This document shows, one piece after another, positions 47,993 through 61,979 of a stretch of DNA of 64,000 nucleotides (positions within the stretch are counted from its first letter, which is position 1; each line of letters starts with the position of its first letter). This DNA is from Selaginella tamariscina (lineage: Eukaryota > Streptophyta > Lycopodiopsida > Selaginellales > Selaginellaceae): NCBI GenBank assembly GCA_003024785.1, contig PUQB01000319.1:210757-274756 (forward strand). The letters are read 5' to 3'. Made by a program: the position numbers and the translations under genes. Below the pieces are notes generated by a model, which was not told the DNA's origin, did no database searches, and saw nothing but the letters and a program-made list of their open reading frames with translations.

Positions 47993-50432
47993 ATGGCAGG
48001 GGAACGGAAGCGGCTGGCTGAGCAGCTCAAATTGGTCGATCTGGGAACGCCGCTGGGGGAATTCATGAGCTCCACTCCAATAATCTGGGAAGAATCGCTC
48101 CAGGTAGGTCCGTACATCTCAACAAGCTGCCCAAGACATGGGAGATCATCCGGACATCCTCATGGATCCCCGACCACACGATCACTGCTTTCGTAAAGCA
48201 CGGGCTCGCAGACAGCAACCTTCCATACACCACTAACCAGTTAGGATTTCTCAATTCGCAACTCAGGAAGCAATTTCGCCGTGCACAGGCCGCATTCGGC
48301 ACACCCAAGTTTGGGGTATACGGATCCCCGCCACCTGTCAATCTTCTAGACGATGATGTTCCGTACGAGCCGGGCCATGCTGCCAGCCCTAATGCCGATT
48401 TCTACAGTCGATTACCGCAGGGGAAGAAGAGGTATTTCTTAAATATAAAAATGTGCTATAGAGAGAGAGAGAGAGTTTGTATACAAGAAGGAGGCGTATG
48501 TGAAATTATAGTTTGCATTATATTCTTGTGAAATTATTCGTGTGTGTGTGTGTGTGTGCGCGTGTGCGTGTGCGTGTGTGTGTCTTCTTTTACATGTTAG
48601 TTTGTACAGTATTTAGGTATATAAAACTGAGATATACAACGTACTAAAGACTAATATTATAACATGTACACACATACTTTTGTTGACTTTATGTATAGCA
48701 TTTATGTATAACATTATGTGGGCATGTGTTTGTAGATTGTATGTATGATATACTGTATTAATACATATTGTTTTCATTTATTAATTATACTATATAATAG
48801 GATATGCTCAATATGAATTAATGAATCATCTATAGCATCTTATATTTAAATTTATCTATAAGAATACGATAACGATAGTTAAGTCTGATATACATCAGTG
48901 TTTACATATATACGTGTGTATTTGATATATATGACAACCAGCTTGATTTAATTAAATAAAAGCAGAAGTAGAAGTACATTATAGATGAATGTCATATCTG
49001 TCTTTAAATGATATATATAATACTGTCTGTATTATGTTATTGATATGCACACACAGATACACAGCTGCATACAGACACGCACATTCTACATACATATATG
49101 TATATGTATTTATTTACTACATTCTTTCTTATAGTTCCCTGAAGGTAATCAATTGGACGACTTCTTTCCAAAAGGAGAGTATATTCCTCAATTGGACGAC
49201 TGTTTCCAATCTATACTGAAAAGCGAGAGAATATTTCTTCTCTGTTGGACGACTTGTTTCCAAGTTATGGTGGAAAAGGAGAGAATCTTCCATCTCAATT
49301 GGACGACTTGTTTCCAAGCTCTGGTCGAAAACGAGCGCCTATTCCTCTCGAGGAATGTCCACCGTTGGATAATGCTGCTAAAGAAGACTCTAATGCTCTG
49401 ATTAGCAGTATTACATATCTGTCCAAGGTTCTGCTTGCACACTACTCTTCGTCCAACACTACACAACAAAGTAAGTACATATGTGCGTGTGTGCGCGTGT
49501 ATGACTGTGTATATGTTTGGGTATATGGATATTTTTATGATCTTAGAATAGAATGTGTATAACTTAAAATGTTTTTATGGTACACATATACACACGTCCT
49601 GCCTATAGAGAACTACGTAAAGTGTGTACGTGCGTGTGGTGTGATTGTTTTTTCTTTTGCTACAGGGAAGGATATAGGCAACCTTCAGAATGCGAATTCT
49701 GAATCTTTCGAAATGTTTACTTCATGCACAAGGTCGAAATGTTGCTCCTGATACCACAGAGGTACTTAATTATATATATTAAATATGTATTATACAATGT
49801 GTACATATACATGTCTATATATACATACATGTGTCTATGTGAATGCATCGAACTTGTAACAATTGTTGTTGTATATAACAAAATGTATCCTATCATCATG
49901 ATGCATCTCCATGCATACGATTATGTACCTGCATATGCATATGATATCCATACGTACATGTGTAGGTAATGTGTTCCGTTTTGTGCATATGATGCTTATA
50001 AATATATGGTTTATATATAATTTTAGGAGAAGGAGAAGGCTACTGAAGAGCATGTATTCAGCATGGACAATGAGGGTGAAGAGCGTGAGAATTCTGACGT
50101 GGACAGTAATGAGCAGCTAATGGCCAGGTTTAAGATTCTGTTAGGCCTCTCTGGTAAACTCCCAACCTCAATTGAAGGTATATATGCGTTTACACATATT
50201 ATATGTTATATGTTTATATATAACTTCATTGAGAACATTATATGCTCTGTGCGTGTGTGTGTGTGACAATGACACCCAGAAACACATTCAGTCAGTACAC
50301 ATAAGCACAAAAGCGGCATATGGGCACTGCCTCATGCATATATGTTTGAGTGTGTGGTGTGTATGTATGTGTGTCACTCACACATTCTGGTATCTATAAA
50401 ACATGTGTAAATATCTTCATATTTAAGATATA

Positions 50433-50506
<74 letters not shown>

Positions 50507-51049
50507 TGTTTGATGTATATGTACCAGGCATATGATATATAGATAAATATTCATCTACACACATACACTAATGAGGTCTCTAGATATACATGTGTATGTA
50601 TGTATGTAGTATATTGTGTGTACTTTTTTCTGCTTGTACAGATACTGTGTGTGTGTATGTGTGTGTGCGATTTACGTGTTATATGCATGTGTGTCAGATG
50701 TGGAGGATGGGGAAGGGGAAAAGGACGAAAATGGTGAAAAGGATGAAAACGTGGAGAGTGCGTCATTTCTTAACTGCAGCCAGGTGGAGCAGAGGCTTGC
50801 CTTTTTGAAATCTCGACCTAATTACAACGAGGAGAAGGAAGGTGCACCTAACGTTGAGAACACTGGAATCCACGTGGAAGACAACTATGTGGAAACCTTC
50901 CCATGTACGTACACATCTCTCTCACACACACACACGTACACCTCTCTCCTCTCTCTCATACACACACATTTCCAGGGAAAAGTGGTGCTGAAAGTCCCAG
51001 AGTATCTGGAGATTCCGAGGAATCTGGATTAGGCTGGGAGCACGTTTAA
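47993..51049 (+). CDS. Unrecognised multi-exon acidic plant protein
   Basis: Family not recognised. Exon 1 (47993-48432) starts MAGERKRLAEQLKLVDLG and, after a one-base shift near 48105, continues NKLPKTWEIIRTSSWIPDH, TAFVKHGLADSNLPYTTNQ and FRRAQAAFGTPKFGVYG to a GT donor. Exon 2 (about 49137-49471) holds a QLDDLFPS-type repeat, then SSITYLSKVLLAHYSS. A third piece (about 49665-49760) includes LSKCLLHAQGRNVAPDTTE. Later exons are 50027-50177 (EERENSDVDSNEQLMARFK), about 50698-50909 (EDGEGEKDENGEKDENVES) and about 50977-51049 (SPRVSGDSEESGLGWEHV then stop). The second half is strongly acidic and probably disordered. Likely nuclear or cytosolic; no signal peptide or membrane segment seen. Confidence 0.55.
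49148..49360 (+). repeat. Coding tandem repeat, QLDD(L/F)FP unit
   Basis: Four diverged copies of a 38-56 bp unit starting (CAA)TTGGACGACT(T)(G/C)TTTCC, at about 49152, 49190, 49239 and 49295. In the reading frame of the last two it gives QLDDLFPS followed by a Gly/Lys-rich linker. Copies two and three are partly out of frame, so a frameshift sits within the array. Confidence 0.75.
50434..50504. repeat. (AT)n(AG)26 microsatellite
   Basis: AT run at 50434-50452 followed by about 26 AG units, inside an intron of the preceding gene. Confidence 0.95.
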
Positions 51050-51761
51050 TTACTGAAGTGTAAGCTGGTGGGTGCTATTTGCATAATGTACAGGCTACCT
51101 TTAACACTCTAAATTGTACATAATTTCTATCATAATAGAGTGTATTCCCATTTATTAATATGTTGTGTATATACATATGATACACACACATATTACATTT
51201 ATATATGTCTCCATCTGTCTGTGTATATCTTATCTGTATATATGTGTGTGTACCGATATGTTTTCACGTATAAACAGTCTGGATAGGAGGTCTCTCTCTC
51301 TCTCTAGTTACATGTAAGCCTTTGAATGCGTTTGGTTGGAAATTTATTTCACGTGCACGTACAGTATACACACGTTCTGTGCGTGCATGTGCGCGTGTGT
51401 GTACCAAGTTGTCTGTAGATCCAGCTACTCCAATTCATTACATGTACAGGATAGAAGTTGGTTGCATTTATATATATATACACAAAAGTTGTGTGTGTGT
51501 GTGTGTGTCTACATCTGTTAGTAATGTGCGGTATTTCCTTTATCAAGCCACGTGTGTACACACATGCACACGTATACGTATAGACAACAACATATGTAAT
51601 AAAACATTAGTTTTTAATTAACAGACACTCCTTTTAAAGGAGCAAATCATTTAAATGATTTAATAATCACAAACTGAGGGGAAAAAAAGGAAATTCTTCT
51701 CTTTTCTAAAACTAAAAGAATGATAATAAATAAATTAAATAATAATATAATAATAATATAA
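51050..51761. other. Convergent 3' flanks, gene-free
   Basis: Between the stop codons of the + strand acidic protein gene and the - strand CER1-like gene. Contains TG-rich runs (about 51240, 51490) and AATAAA-like stretches on both strands. No gene supported. Confidence 0.6.
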
Positions 51762-54683
51762 CTAGGAGACTGGTGTGAAACCTCGATCCATAGCTGCTTT
51801 CCACACTACATCAATCCTTTCCACGTCTATACTTCCCACTTCATGGTGACTCCAGTTTTCTAATGCATGTAATAAACCCCTGCGTGGCATGCCGCTACAA
51901 CTCCTCTTTCGTTTATATACTGTAATTAATTAAATTAAAAAATTAATTAAATCAATTAAAAAATTAGTTAAATTAATTAAAAAATTACTTCATATACGTC
52001 CAATATAGCAGGTGTATGTCAGCTCTATAGGAACCAATGGAATGAAAAGAAGACAGCAAGCAGCTACACGCCAGCGTGTGTACGTACAGGTGTACAGCAA
52101 CTACACGCCAGCGTGTGTACGTGCATGTGTATGTGTTATATATATATATATATACACACTGTCAGGTGCACAGCCAGATATAAATGCAAAATACGACAAA
52201 ACTGTGTATTTCGTAAAGTATTGTCCTATATATATGTATCGTATCATATCATGCATATACGATTTTGTGCAAACACGTGTATATGCGTAGAATATACGGT
52301 ATACGGTGCGTATCGTACCTCGCAAGTATGCATTCCTTGTACATCAGTGGGCATCCTCATCCCCACCAGTTTTCCGTACGTGCAGTCTGTACGGTACTCC
52401 GTGACGGGCGGTACTACAAACTGGTGGAAGTGCGTACCTACGGGTGCAAGTCTTTGCTCTCTTTCTGTCACCCATTTGCCAATTATCCATCTCTGTACAT
52501 AAATAAATAATTATTTTTTTTATATAAAAATATTAAATATTAATATTTATTTTATTAAATAGTAGAAAATGACTAAAACCAACCTTGCAGTGCTGTCCAG
52601 CCTGGTATTTCGTGACCTGAACGAGGTATTTCCTGTGTTCAGCAGCTGCCTCGCTCTGTATGCACTCAAACCTACTTCTGGCGCTTGTCAACATCTATTT
52701 AAATTAATAAAATTAATTAAATTAACAATATTAAGTAATTAATATTAATTAAATCTGAATATAATTAGTTAAGAGTTTAATTATTAATAACATTACCAGA
52801 ACACGGACTCCTCTTCTGCACAAGTACAGCGCTATAGCCCTGCCTAGTTTAGAAGTTGAACCAGTTAAAAACACTTCATACACTTCCCGTGGGAGCTCGT
52901 TCAGTACCACTGCAGCTGTTAATGTGTTCCCGTGTACAACTCTAACTCTCAAATTCTGATGTTTTTGTACAAATATCATCCCTCCCCGTTTAATGCCTCG
53001 TTCTATATAAAAAAATTATAATTAATTAATTAATTAATTATTAATTGTTAAACTTAAACTAACCTTGTTTAACGCAGCAAGACTGATAACTTTAACCCCC
53101 ATGCGATCGGCATCCAGTATGGCTTTCTCAATGATGTTGTTAATTGAATTTAAACCGAAGGGTAAAAAGTACTGCATATAAAGTATATTCTCAGTATAAA
53201 TACGTATATAGAATGTATAATACTTACGTGAATACCGTATCTCGGAACCACCCAAGTCTGTGCGTGGAGTCCACGTAACATGTACTGATAAGCAACAAAT
53301 ACACGTCCCCACGCCCACAATATGAAGAACGCCATGAAACCAAATGGCCAGAAAGCGTACATATACCACATACGCGTAGTATACGGTGCGTATGGATCGA
53401 GGAGAATGTTCGGGAAGCAAATGCCACGTGGAGAGATGAAAGTATATCAATACAGTGTGCTAGGAATACGAAGCTCGGTACCTCTTCCTCACGACCTGTA
53501 ATTAATTAATTTAATTAATTAATCAGCTATTATTAATTAAATTTAATATGTAGCAGACCTTTCCGAAGCGAAGTGTAAATGGAAAGTGTGTTCTCGCTGT
53601 ATGTGCCACCAAGAATATCAAATATTGGCATAAAGAGACAGAAATTGGTGTTAAGTTCGTATGGTGGATAGAATGATATCTGCAATAATGAACCAAGTTA
53701 AAATATATATAAATACACATACACACACGCACGCACGCACTTACGAGGGGGTGTATACGAGGTAACGTAGCGGTGGGATGGCCTTGAATATAAAAGCAGG
53801 GACAAACTCCCAATTACAATGTCCCATTTGCTTAAGAAAATCGAATGTAAGCAAATACATAAACACCATTAAAACTGAGCCTTGTCCCAGTAACGTTGTT
53901 AATATAATTGGAATAGCCATTAAACTCGATTGTATTAACTCCTCTAAGAATGTTCTTGTCCCCGCTAAAAAATAAACATTTTAAATATTTAATAAAAATA
54001 TATAAAAATATACGTTAAAATATAAAGAATATATAAAAAATACACACACACCTGTAGCAGGCTCTGGTGTAGTAGAAGCGTGGTGTAGAGAATGGTAATT
54101 TTGATATAATGTATGTGAATTATGCATCATCCTGTGTATTAAGTAATATAGAGGCTCCGTGATTACTATATGAAGGAATGTAAGCATGAGAAGACCATAT
54201 CCATTATAGAATGGAAGATTTGGTATCCACATATTCGCTGCTGCCAATGCTAAACCTTGGAATATTATATGATTATCACTGGAAAAAAAAAAACAATAAA
54301 AAAAAATTAAATAAATAACTGATATATTATATAATATATATATATGTGAGAGAGATTTTACCAGTGGAATTCACGGTCTACTTGTTCATAATTGGTGGCA
54401 AACTGTTGAATCTGGTACTGCTTGACCACGAGGTGCAGCCTCGAGAGTGTGTTCCACATCTGGTGCTGTATGTATCTCAGGAAGCACAGTAGCACCAGAT
54501 TATCCACACACAGGCTCTGTATGGACCTCAGAAGGAACGGTAGGAAAATCCCATACTGCATGCAGATGAAAATGTCAATAAAAATAAAATAAAAAATAAA
54601 AAATAAAAAAATAGAAATATTACCTTCATATTTCCCATAATATTCCATGGCCAATCTGCTAGAGGAGCAGAAGAAGCACCCAT
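51762..54683 (-). CDS. CER1: CER1-type very-long-chain aldehyde decarbonylase (cuticular wax)
   Basis: ER membrane enzyme of the fatty-acid-hydroxylase superfamily that makes wax alkanes. Eleven exons: 54683-54624 (start [17 protein letters not shown]), 54555-54362, 54278-54052, 53964-53745, 53679-53559, 53495-53228, 53171-53064, 53002-52797, 52694-52584, 52492-52319 and 51919-51762. All three di-iron histidine clusters are present: HRMMH, YHSLHH and YHSIHH. Between them is [12 protein letters not shown]. The C-terminal CER1 domain shows [47 protein letters not shown] and, at the end, [14 protein letters not shown]. Frame breaks lie near 53645 (after HHTN), near 53400 and at the last exon junction. 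Length about 570-600 residues, near the family norm. It could equally be a CER3-like paralogue, but the intact His clusters favour CER1. Confidence 0.9.
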
Positions 54684-56690
54684 ACTGCTCTGATAGTAAT
54701 CACACCCTGCCCTGCTGTATATAAATATATATCTATATATCGCTTGCTGGCTGGAGGATGGGTACCTACATTTCCTCTGGGATTTTATAGGAGATAATTA
54801 ATCATGGATTAGTGAAAAACTAATCAAGATTAGCGAAGAAACCACTTGGAAATGGACACAGTCAATTGTTCGATGGGAGTTGCGCGTATATTCATGTCAA
54901 AACGTGTCCAGATTCGAATCAAACAGAGTCCTTTTTATTAATGTGAGCAAATACAATCTCTGCTAGTTGTTGGATCAAGTGTATGCCTAAATTGTACTCC
55001 ATGAAATCGAACCCCTGATGTTCTGTTTAAACTCTCTTAATTAGCGGCGCTAATTACGTTTTAATATAAAGAGCTAGCCTACCACATGCAAAACTGCTAA
55101 ATATTTATTTAGTTAATCGCTAATTATTCCCCAGGGATATTCCATTAGAAATTGTCAGAGCTTCACAGGTTCCTTATGAAAGTGACGACTTCTAGAAAGC
55201 ACAAACACGCACTATATACGAATATACCATAACCACTAACAAAAAGCTAGAAAAGACCTTATATAAAAACTTAAATAATTTATAAAACTTAAATTAATTA
55301 AACTAATTAATATTAAAGAATATATGCGATAGTATAAATAATTTATAAAACTTAAATTAATTAAACTAATTAAGTTATTAAAGAAATATATGCTATAGTA
55401 TAAATAAGATATTGTTATATATATAAGATAAATGTTTAAAAAGTTCGATACGATCGAGATGTGCAAACTGCTATGGTAGGTTTGATTTCTTCCCCTGTTG
55501 GGCAATCCAACAATATATATTTAACTAATCTTTTTGTTTATATTAGTTTATTATATTTTAACTCATCAGGAGTTTTTCAAACGTTACTTGTACACACACA
55601 CACATATATATACACAATTATTTAACATGATTTATCAATATAATAATGTTGTTTATTATTATATATAGAAAATAAAAGGATTTTAAGTCACATGTATTTG
55701 ATAGTTTATATGATATTAGACACGTGAAGCATGTCTTGGATTCTACACATACATCTAAAAATTTCTGCATTAAATGTATATATATATTATCTGCATATAT
55801 ATTCAATTTATAAAATTTAATGTGATCTCGTGCTTTTATCACAAATGTATAAAGGGAATATCGAACTCTGCATTAAAGCACATATTCACGCACACAGTCA
55901 CGTTATGTGTATACAACTTGTATCTGTATACTTGTGTGCATTCATTCATATTTCTTTAATTAATTCATTCCACGCACACACATATATACATATCATAGAC
56001 ACACACACATATGTATGGGATGTGCATATAGATATCCATAGTTGTATTAATGTTTTGCCCAGCGTGTGCTAGAGATATAGGAAAAATTACATTTATATTC
56101 CTAACATTTATCATATTTACATACATATTCCCCTTGTAAGGTAATTATGGTAAATACATAAGTTACATTACTACTTAATAAGTATATATAATTAAGGTAT
56201 ATATAAAAGTTAATTTTATAATTAAGATAATTTATTATTGGTTTATAGGATACGACTTCAACCACATTTACATATTTTTTAATCACATTTACATACTCTT
56301 ATAATTAACTTTCATATATATCTTAATTACATACATTTATTAAGGTAATTTACGTATTTACCATACTTACCTTATACCTTGAAAGTTCACTTTAAATTTT
56401 TATAAATTTCAAAATTAAAAATTAAAAATCATTTTTTATAAATTAATAAAAATTTATAATTAATTTGTATTTTATATATTAAGTCCAAACTACAACCTAT
56501 TGATATATATATATATATATATTATAATATAATATAATTATTCTAAAAAATATTTTTACTATAACAATTTTTTGACATTTAACACTTAATAAACTTTAAT
56601 TATTTCATTTGTAATATCTTATAAATTCAAAATATATTTTTAATTAATATTATTATTTTAAAAATCAAAATATTACACTTGAAATTTTTA
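54684..56690. other. AT-rich gene-free region upstream of the CER1-like gene
   Basis: The first 100 bases hold a TATATA stretch, likely the gene's core promoter. The rest is repetitive AT-rich DNA. At 56085-56340, ACATTTACATA-type motifs occur in both orientations around 56210, suggesting an old inverted repeat. No coding sequence supported. Confidence 0.6.
55262..55408. repeat. Two-copy tandem repeat, unit about 68-70 bp
   Basis: Copies at about 55262-55337 and 55338-55408 share AATAATTTATAAAACTTAAA, TTAATTAAACTAATTAA and TATATGC(G/T)ATAGTATAAATA. Confidence 0.85.
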
Positions 56691-56695
56691 AAGTG

Positions 56696-56857
56696 TGTGA
56701 GAGATTGAAATATAAAAATGTGTATATAATATTGGTTCAAGAACCCTAACTTATATACAAGAGGAGTGGTTCATATTGAAACTAATTCGAGAGCTATTAA
56801 AACCCATTATGCTAATAATAATAATATGTGCATGCAACCGTACACATGGATCTTACA
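56696..56857 (-). repeat. 3' LTR of the 56.7-61.5 kb gypsy element
   Basis: Starts TGTGAGAGATTG and ends GATCTTACA on the + strand; 162 bp, unusually short. Confidence 0.88.
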
Positions 56858-59800
56858 TTATCCCCTTATCTCGAAAGGATGTAAGTTGGTTAGAGTTCTT
56901 TGGTAGATGGGCCTGAATCTGGAGGAACACCAGGAGGAGGCACTGGTGGATTTGTATGCGGCATAATTTATTCCATTGCACAAAACACTTCAACCGTTGC
57001 ATGTGTACAATCTCCGAAGGATCGAGTTAATGTCATGCTGAACCTCATAAACTTGCAACCTTACTTGCCGTAGCACTCGATACGGTCCTTTCCACAAGGA
57101 AGGAGACTCTTAGCTAAACCACGTATCGTAAGCTTGGGAAAATGAACCAACACCAGTTCATCAACCTTGTACTTTGTAGGAGGATAATGGTGCGAGTTGT
57201 AATGTTGTTATTGCCCTACTTGTATACGGCCAAGGTGTTCTGATGACTCCGCACGAACCAATTAAAGAATGCTCATCAGATACCGATCCCATGACCTAGC
57301 ATCAACAGCTCGCAGTAACTGAGAAGGCAAACCCAACTTCGTCGGCAACACCGAGTCATGACCATACAAGAGCTTATATGGGGAAGTACCAATGGAACTT
57401 TGAACTCCAGTGACATAAGCATATCGGAGAGACGGCAATAACCATCCCAATCGAATGTTGAAAGTTCACATACTTCGCGATCATCCCCTTGAAGGTTCTG
57501 ACAAGCCGTTCCACTAAACCATCTGTCTGAGGATGATAAGCACTTGTGAAAGTGTGGCGTATCCCTAATCGAGATGTCAAAACATGAAATGCCTCAGCCA
57601 TAAATGCGGGACCATTATCCGAGAGAATTCGCTCCGGACAAGAATGCTGAAACACGACCCGATTAAGGAGAAACTGACCAACAGCAGAAGCAGTCGCACT
57701 AGCAAGAGCACCAACTTCTACCCAACGAGTTAGGTATCAAAGCAATAATAACGTACTCGTTACCAGTTGACCGCGGAAAAGGTCCCATCAAATCAAATGC
57801 CACCAATTCAAACGGACGAGAAACTGCAATTGACTCCAACCGTCCTTCCGAAGCACATGGGGGAGTATTGCGAGCTTGGCACCACACACAACTACGCACA
57901 TACCGAATCACATCTCCTCGCAACTCCGGCCAATAGAAAGATCTGCAGCTTCTCCATCACCCGACGATGTCCCATGTGCCCGCCAAGAATAGGAGAGTCA
58001 TGGTAAGCATGGAGGAAGCGTGGAATGAAGATTGAAGGCACCACCAACCGCAAAGGATCATCTGGATCAGTCCCCACAAAATAAAGAAGGTCATCCTGAA
58101 GGCGATACTGTGAATGTAAATGCCTGAAAGGCAAGTCATCAGCAAGTGATGCAGGATTCTCAAACCCATCACGAAGCCTTCGAATCCACGGCTCAACCTT
58201 TTGAGCTTCCCGAACCTCATCCAAAGACGGCAAATCTAACTCTGCATTCTGCGGACACTGAACGTCAAGCACACAACTGCTGATGGTACGGAATCTTCAT
58301 CCAAAAAGTCCACTGAAGCTGGAACAACTGGTTCCTCTGGGGCAACAGAAGAGAGAAAGGTGGAAGAGGAGCCGAGAAAGAGCATCAGCATCAGCCATGG
58401 AACTCCTGGCGATGAACAACTTCAAAGTCGTAAATTTGAAGTTTCAAGGCCCACCGAGCAGTACGACCAATCAAATTCTTCCGCTTCAACAACGAAGTGA
58501 CTGCTGCATGTCACCTTCCAACAACGTCGCGAACCATGCAAGTAGGCATGGAGCTTCTCAAAACCCCAAACTGCTGCTAGACACTCCTTTTCAGTCGTGG
58601 AGTAATTCACCTCTGCTGGCTGCAATGTACGGCTGATGTACGCAATGGGATGTCGTTGGCCAGGAACACTCGTACTCTCCTGCATCAATACACCCCCGAG
58701 GCCGATGTCAGAAGCATCTACGCAAGATGAAAGGACGTGTAATCCGGGTACGCCAAAACTGGAGGAGTCGTCAAACTCTTTGAGATCTGCAAATGCCTGC
58801 TTGCAATCCTTAGACCAAACAAAAGAAGTCATTGACGATTTCAACAACGCGCAACGGTGCAGTACGATCTGAAAGATGATCCACAAAAAACCCAGATATT
58901 GTACCTTGCCAAGAAAGCGTTGCACATCATTCACACACTTCGGCGTAGGGAACTTCAAAACTGCAACTAGTTTGTCAGGATCGACTTGCAAACCTTCACG
59001 TGAAATGCGATAACCCAGATAAGTGGTGTCCTTTGATCCAAACACACACTTAGATGGCTTCAACTTCAAACCAACTTCCCGCAGTCGATCCAAAACCTTA
59101 CGTACATCACCGACATGCTCCTCCCACGTTCCATCCGAATGGATCAAAACATCATCGATGAAATCGCAGTCACCTCCGGCATGTCGCAAAGAACCTCGTC
59201 CATCATACGCTGGAAAGTTGCTGGAGCATTGCTCAAACCGAAAGGCATCACCAAAACTCGTACAGGCCAAATGGTGTTCGAAAAGCAGTCTTGGGAATGT
59301 CCATGTCAGCCATCGGAACTTGCCAATATCCAGATGCGAGATCTAACTTGGTGAACCAAGGTTCCACCCCAATCGATCCAAAAGGTCTGCAGTATGAGGA
59401 AGTGGGTACACATCTGAAATAGTTATATATTTAATGGGCGATAATTGATGCAGAATCAAATGCTCCCATCGGCTTTGTCACAAGATGAGGTTCGCACGTC
59501 AAGGACTTGAGATTTTGGATAACACCTTTCTCCAACATCTCCTTAACATTTGTTCGTAAGATCTTGAGCTCCTTTGGTGACCGACACCGAACAAGTACCT
59601 TAATCGGCCTACATCCCCAGTTGGAATAGGGTGGCGTGTCGCAATCTTGGCCCCAGATGACAAGTCGAAGTTAAAAAGATCAGCATATTCCTTCTTGAAT
59701 TAATCAACGACTGCAGCACGACGATTATCTGATGGATCCAAAGAGGGAAATGAGGAACATGAAAGATGGTTGGAAGTAAGGGTGAAACAAAAGTGATGGA

Positions 59801-61313
59801 AGCAGATGGATGAAGTGGAATAAAATAAGATGAATGAAAACAAGATGAGGGAGAGTCAAACAAGGGGGAGACTTTTCGAAGTCACACTTGGCATGATTAA
59901 ATCAACCAATCCATACTAAGAATAAGTGAAAAGCTTGACTTGGCACCACCCGCAAAGATTGAAGCTCAAGCTCATGATGTCCACACGAACAACTATGTCA
60001 ATTTCATCCGCGAACAAGCATGAGTATGTCCGTTGCCGTACAAAATGAAAACTGATTCTACTGTATGACGCAAATGAAGGCTGCAATGTGTAGCAATAAA
60101 CTGAGAAATAAAGAACAAACTTGAACATGTATTCACCAACACTGAAAGGAAAACAAGATGTGGTGTGTGATTAAATTGAGTTTGAAAAGTGAAGACCAAA
60201 TGAACTGGTGCCGAGTGAACCCCTTGATGATACTCCAAAAGAAAGACGGAGGGATCACTAATTTATTTGCACAAGGACCCCCCTCTACTCGTGCAATTCA
60301 TCGTTTCCTAGAAGATCCACGCATCAAGACCTTCTACTGCAGCGGCGCCAATCAGACGTTGTTAATGCCAAGGCCTCCACCCTGGAAATGGGGGACGCCA
60401 ATGGAACTCTTTGACAGCGCCGATATGTGTGTCACGCGCCCAACAACGAACCTCATGTCCACGGGCCCAACCTTGTGCTGGTACACGAGCAGCAACAGCA
60501 TCAACCTTCATCGGAGCAGGACCATCCCCCATGAAATGGAACAAGAGAACGCAAAGTTGCAAGGGGAGAGGTGATGACTCATATTGTTGTGCTAGCCTTA
60601 AAGCATTGTCAAGAGTCATTGGAGCTAGTGCATGCGCAAGCCCCACAAGGTTTTGACGAAGTACCGGCCACAACATACCTAGCTTGATGCATTTTGACAT
60701 GTTAGGCTTTGCACGCAGCAAAAGGCTCCAAAAGCGAACACTAAACTGCATCATCGACTCAAATGGTTCTGATGAATACAATGCAACTGCTGAAAAGCAT
60801 TGTCACAGTCATCCGCATGTTTAAATGCACATTTGAAGATCTCTAGAAGAATACTCCAATGCCCACCATTGTACCATGCAACACCATCCCTGTAGACAAG
60901 TAGGAAACTCGCACAAACACTGAGCATCATCCCTGTGATGACCACGGTGAAGTGGTCAAACTAATGGTACACATCATCCCTAAAATTTCTACAAAAGAAA
61001 TTTAGTTGGACGCGAGGATTTACAGCAGGAACAGGAGGAGTAACATGGGCTATGAATGTCGCCATCAATTGAGAGTGATTATTTCAATTGCATCTACATA
61101 GGCATCCAACAATTGCATACAACTGCATAAGTAGCTGTTCCACAGATGAAGGATTTGCCTATAGTGCATCCATTAACGAAAAGAAAAGAAAGAACAAAAT
61201 TTATAAGGAAAGAATAAATCTAGACAATTGAGAAAGTAGATCTTAAGAAGATAAAAAAGACACAAATCCGAGTGCTCCTTAAGGACAATTAGAGTTCCCC
61301 TCACCTCTACTAA

Positions 61314-61496
61314 TGTGAGAGATCCGATATAGAAATGTTTATACTCATTAGTTAAGAACTTTAACTTATAAACAAGAGCGAGTGATTCATATTGAAACCA
61401 ATCCAACTATATTGAAACCAATCCGAGGACGCATATTAAAACCCATTTCGTTAATAATAATATGTGCACATGCAGCCCGTACACATGAATTTTACA
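61314..61496 (-). repeat. 5' LTR of the 56.7-61.5 kb gypsy element
   Basis: Starts TGTGAGAGATCC and ends AATTTTACA on the + strand; 183 bp. It carries a short internal duplication (CATATTGAAACCAATCC, twice near 61390-61425) absent from the 3' LTR. The divergence between the LTRs marks an old insertion. Confidence 0.88.
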
Positions 61497-61707
61497 AAGT
61501 GTATATATGTAAATTTAGAAACATTTCTAATGTATTATGTAAATACGATAAATGTTAACTTTCCCTATAATTAATTATAGGTTAGGGCTTAAAAGTTTAG
61601 GAACAGAGTAGTTAGGTCAGGTTTTAGGACGCTTGAAATCCTGCGCGCTTCTTCTTCCTTGTACGATGCCGTTTAGTTTCATTTCTGTTTTAGGGTCTCA
61701 ATCCACC

Positions 61708-61941
61708 ATGGCGTCTTTGTATTTCCGTGCGTATAACGATCTACACGAAATGCGCAAGAAAAGATGAATGTATGAATCAATGCGATGCGGCATATGATCA
61801 GGTACGTATTCGATACATGACGAAATTTGTGAAAAATCCGTTCATATATATACAATATCCAAAAAAAAGCAGGTTTAGAGTAGTATTTAGAACAAGTTTA
61901 TGCTGTTCTTAGAATACGTTGTGAATACACACGTATATACA

Positions 61942-61979
<38 letters not shown>

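Larger units (their letters stand above)
56696..61496 (-). mobile_element. Full-length but eroded Ty3/gypsy element with short LTRs
   Basis: About 4.8 kb with LTRs at 56696-56857 and 61314-61496 and a perfect 5-bp target duplication AAGTG (56691-56695 and 61497-61501). Right to left: gag (about 61130-60362), protease (60238-59990), RT (about 59860-58900, with IDDVLIHSDGTWEEH near 59130), RNase H (about 58720-58422, TTEKECLAAVWGFEKLH) and integrase (58272-57000, with HPQTDGLVERLVRTFKG). Many frameshifts. The protease active site reads VNTCSS instead of VDTGSS, so it is inactive. Same family as 8692-13330. Confidence 0.95.

Noticed and set aside
51762..54683. Sterol desaturase or C-4 methyl oxidase instead of CER1-type enzyme
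   Set aside because: The three His clusters alone would fit, but the long C-terminal domain with WVVPRYGIH and LLHALENW is found in CER1/CER3 proteins only.
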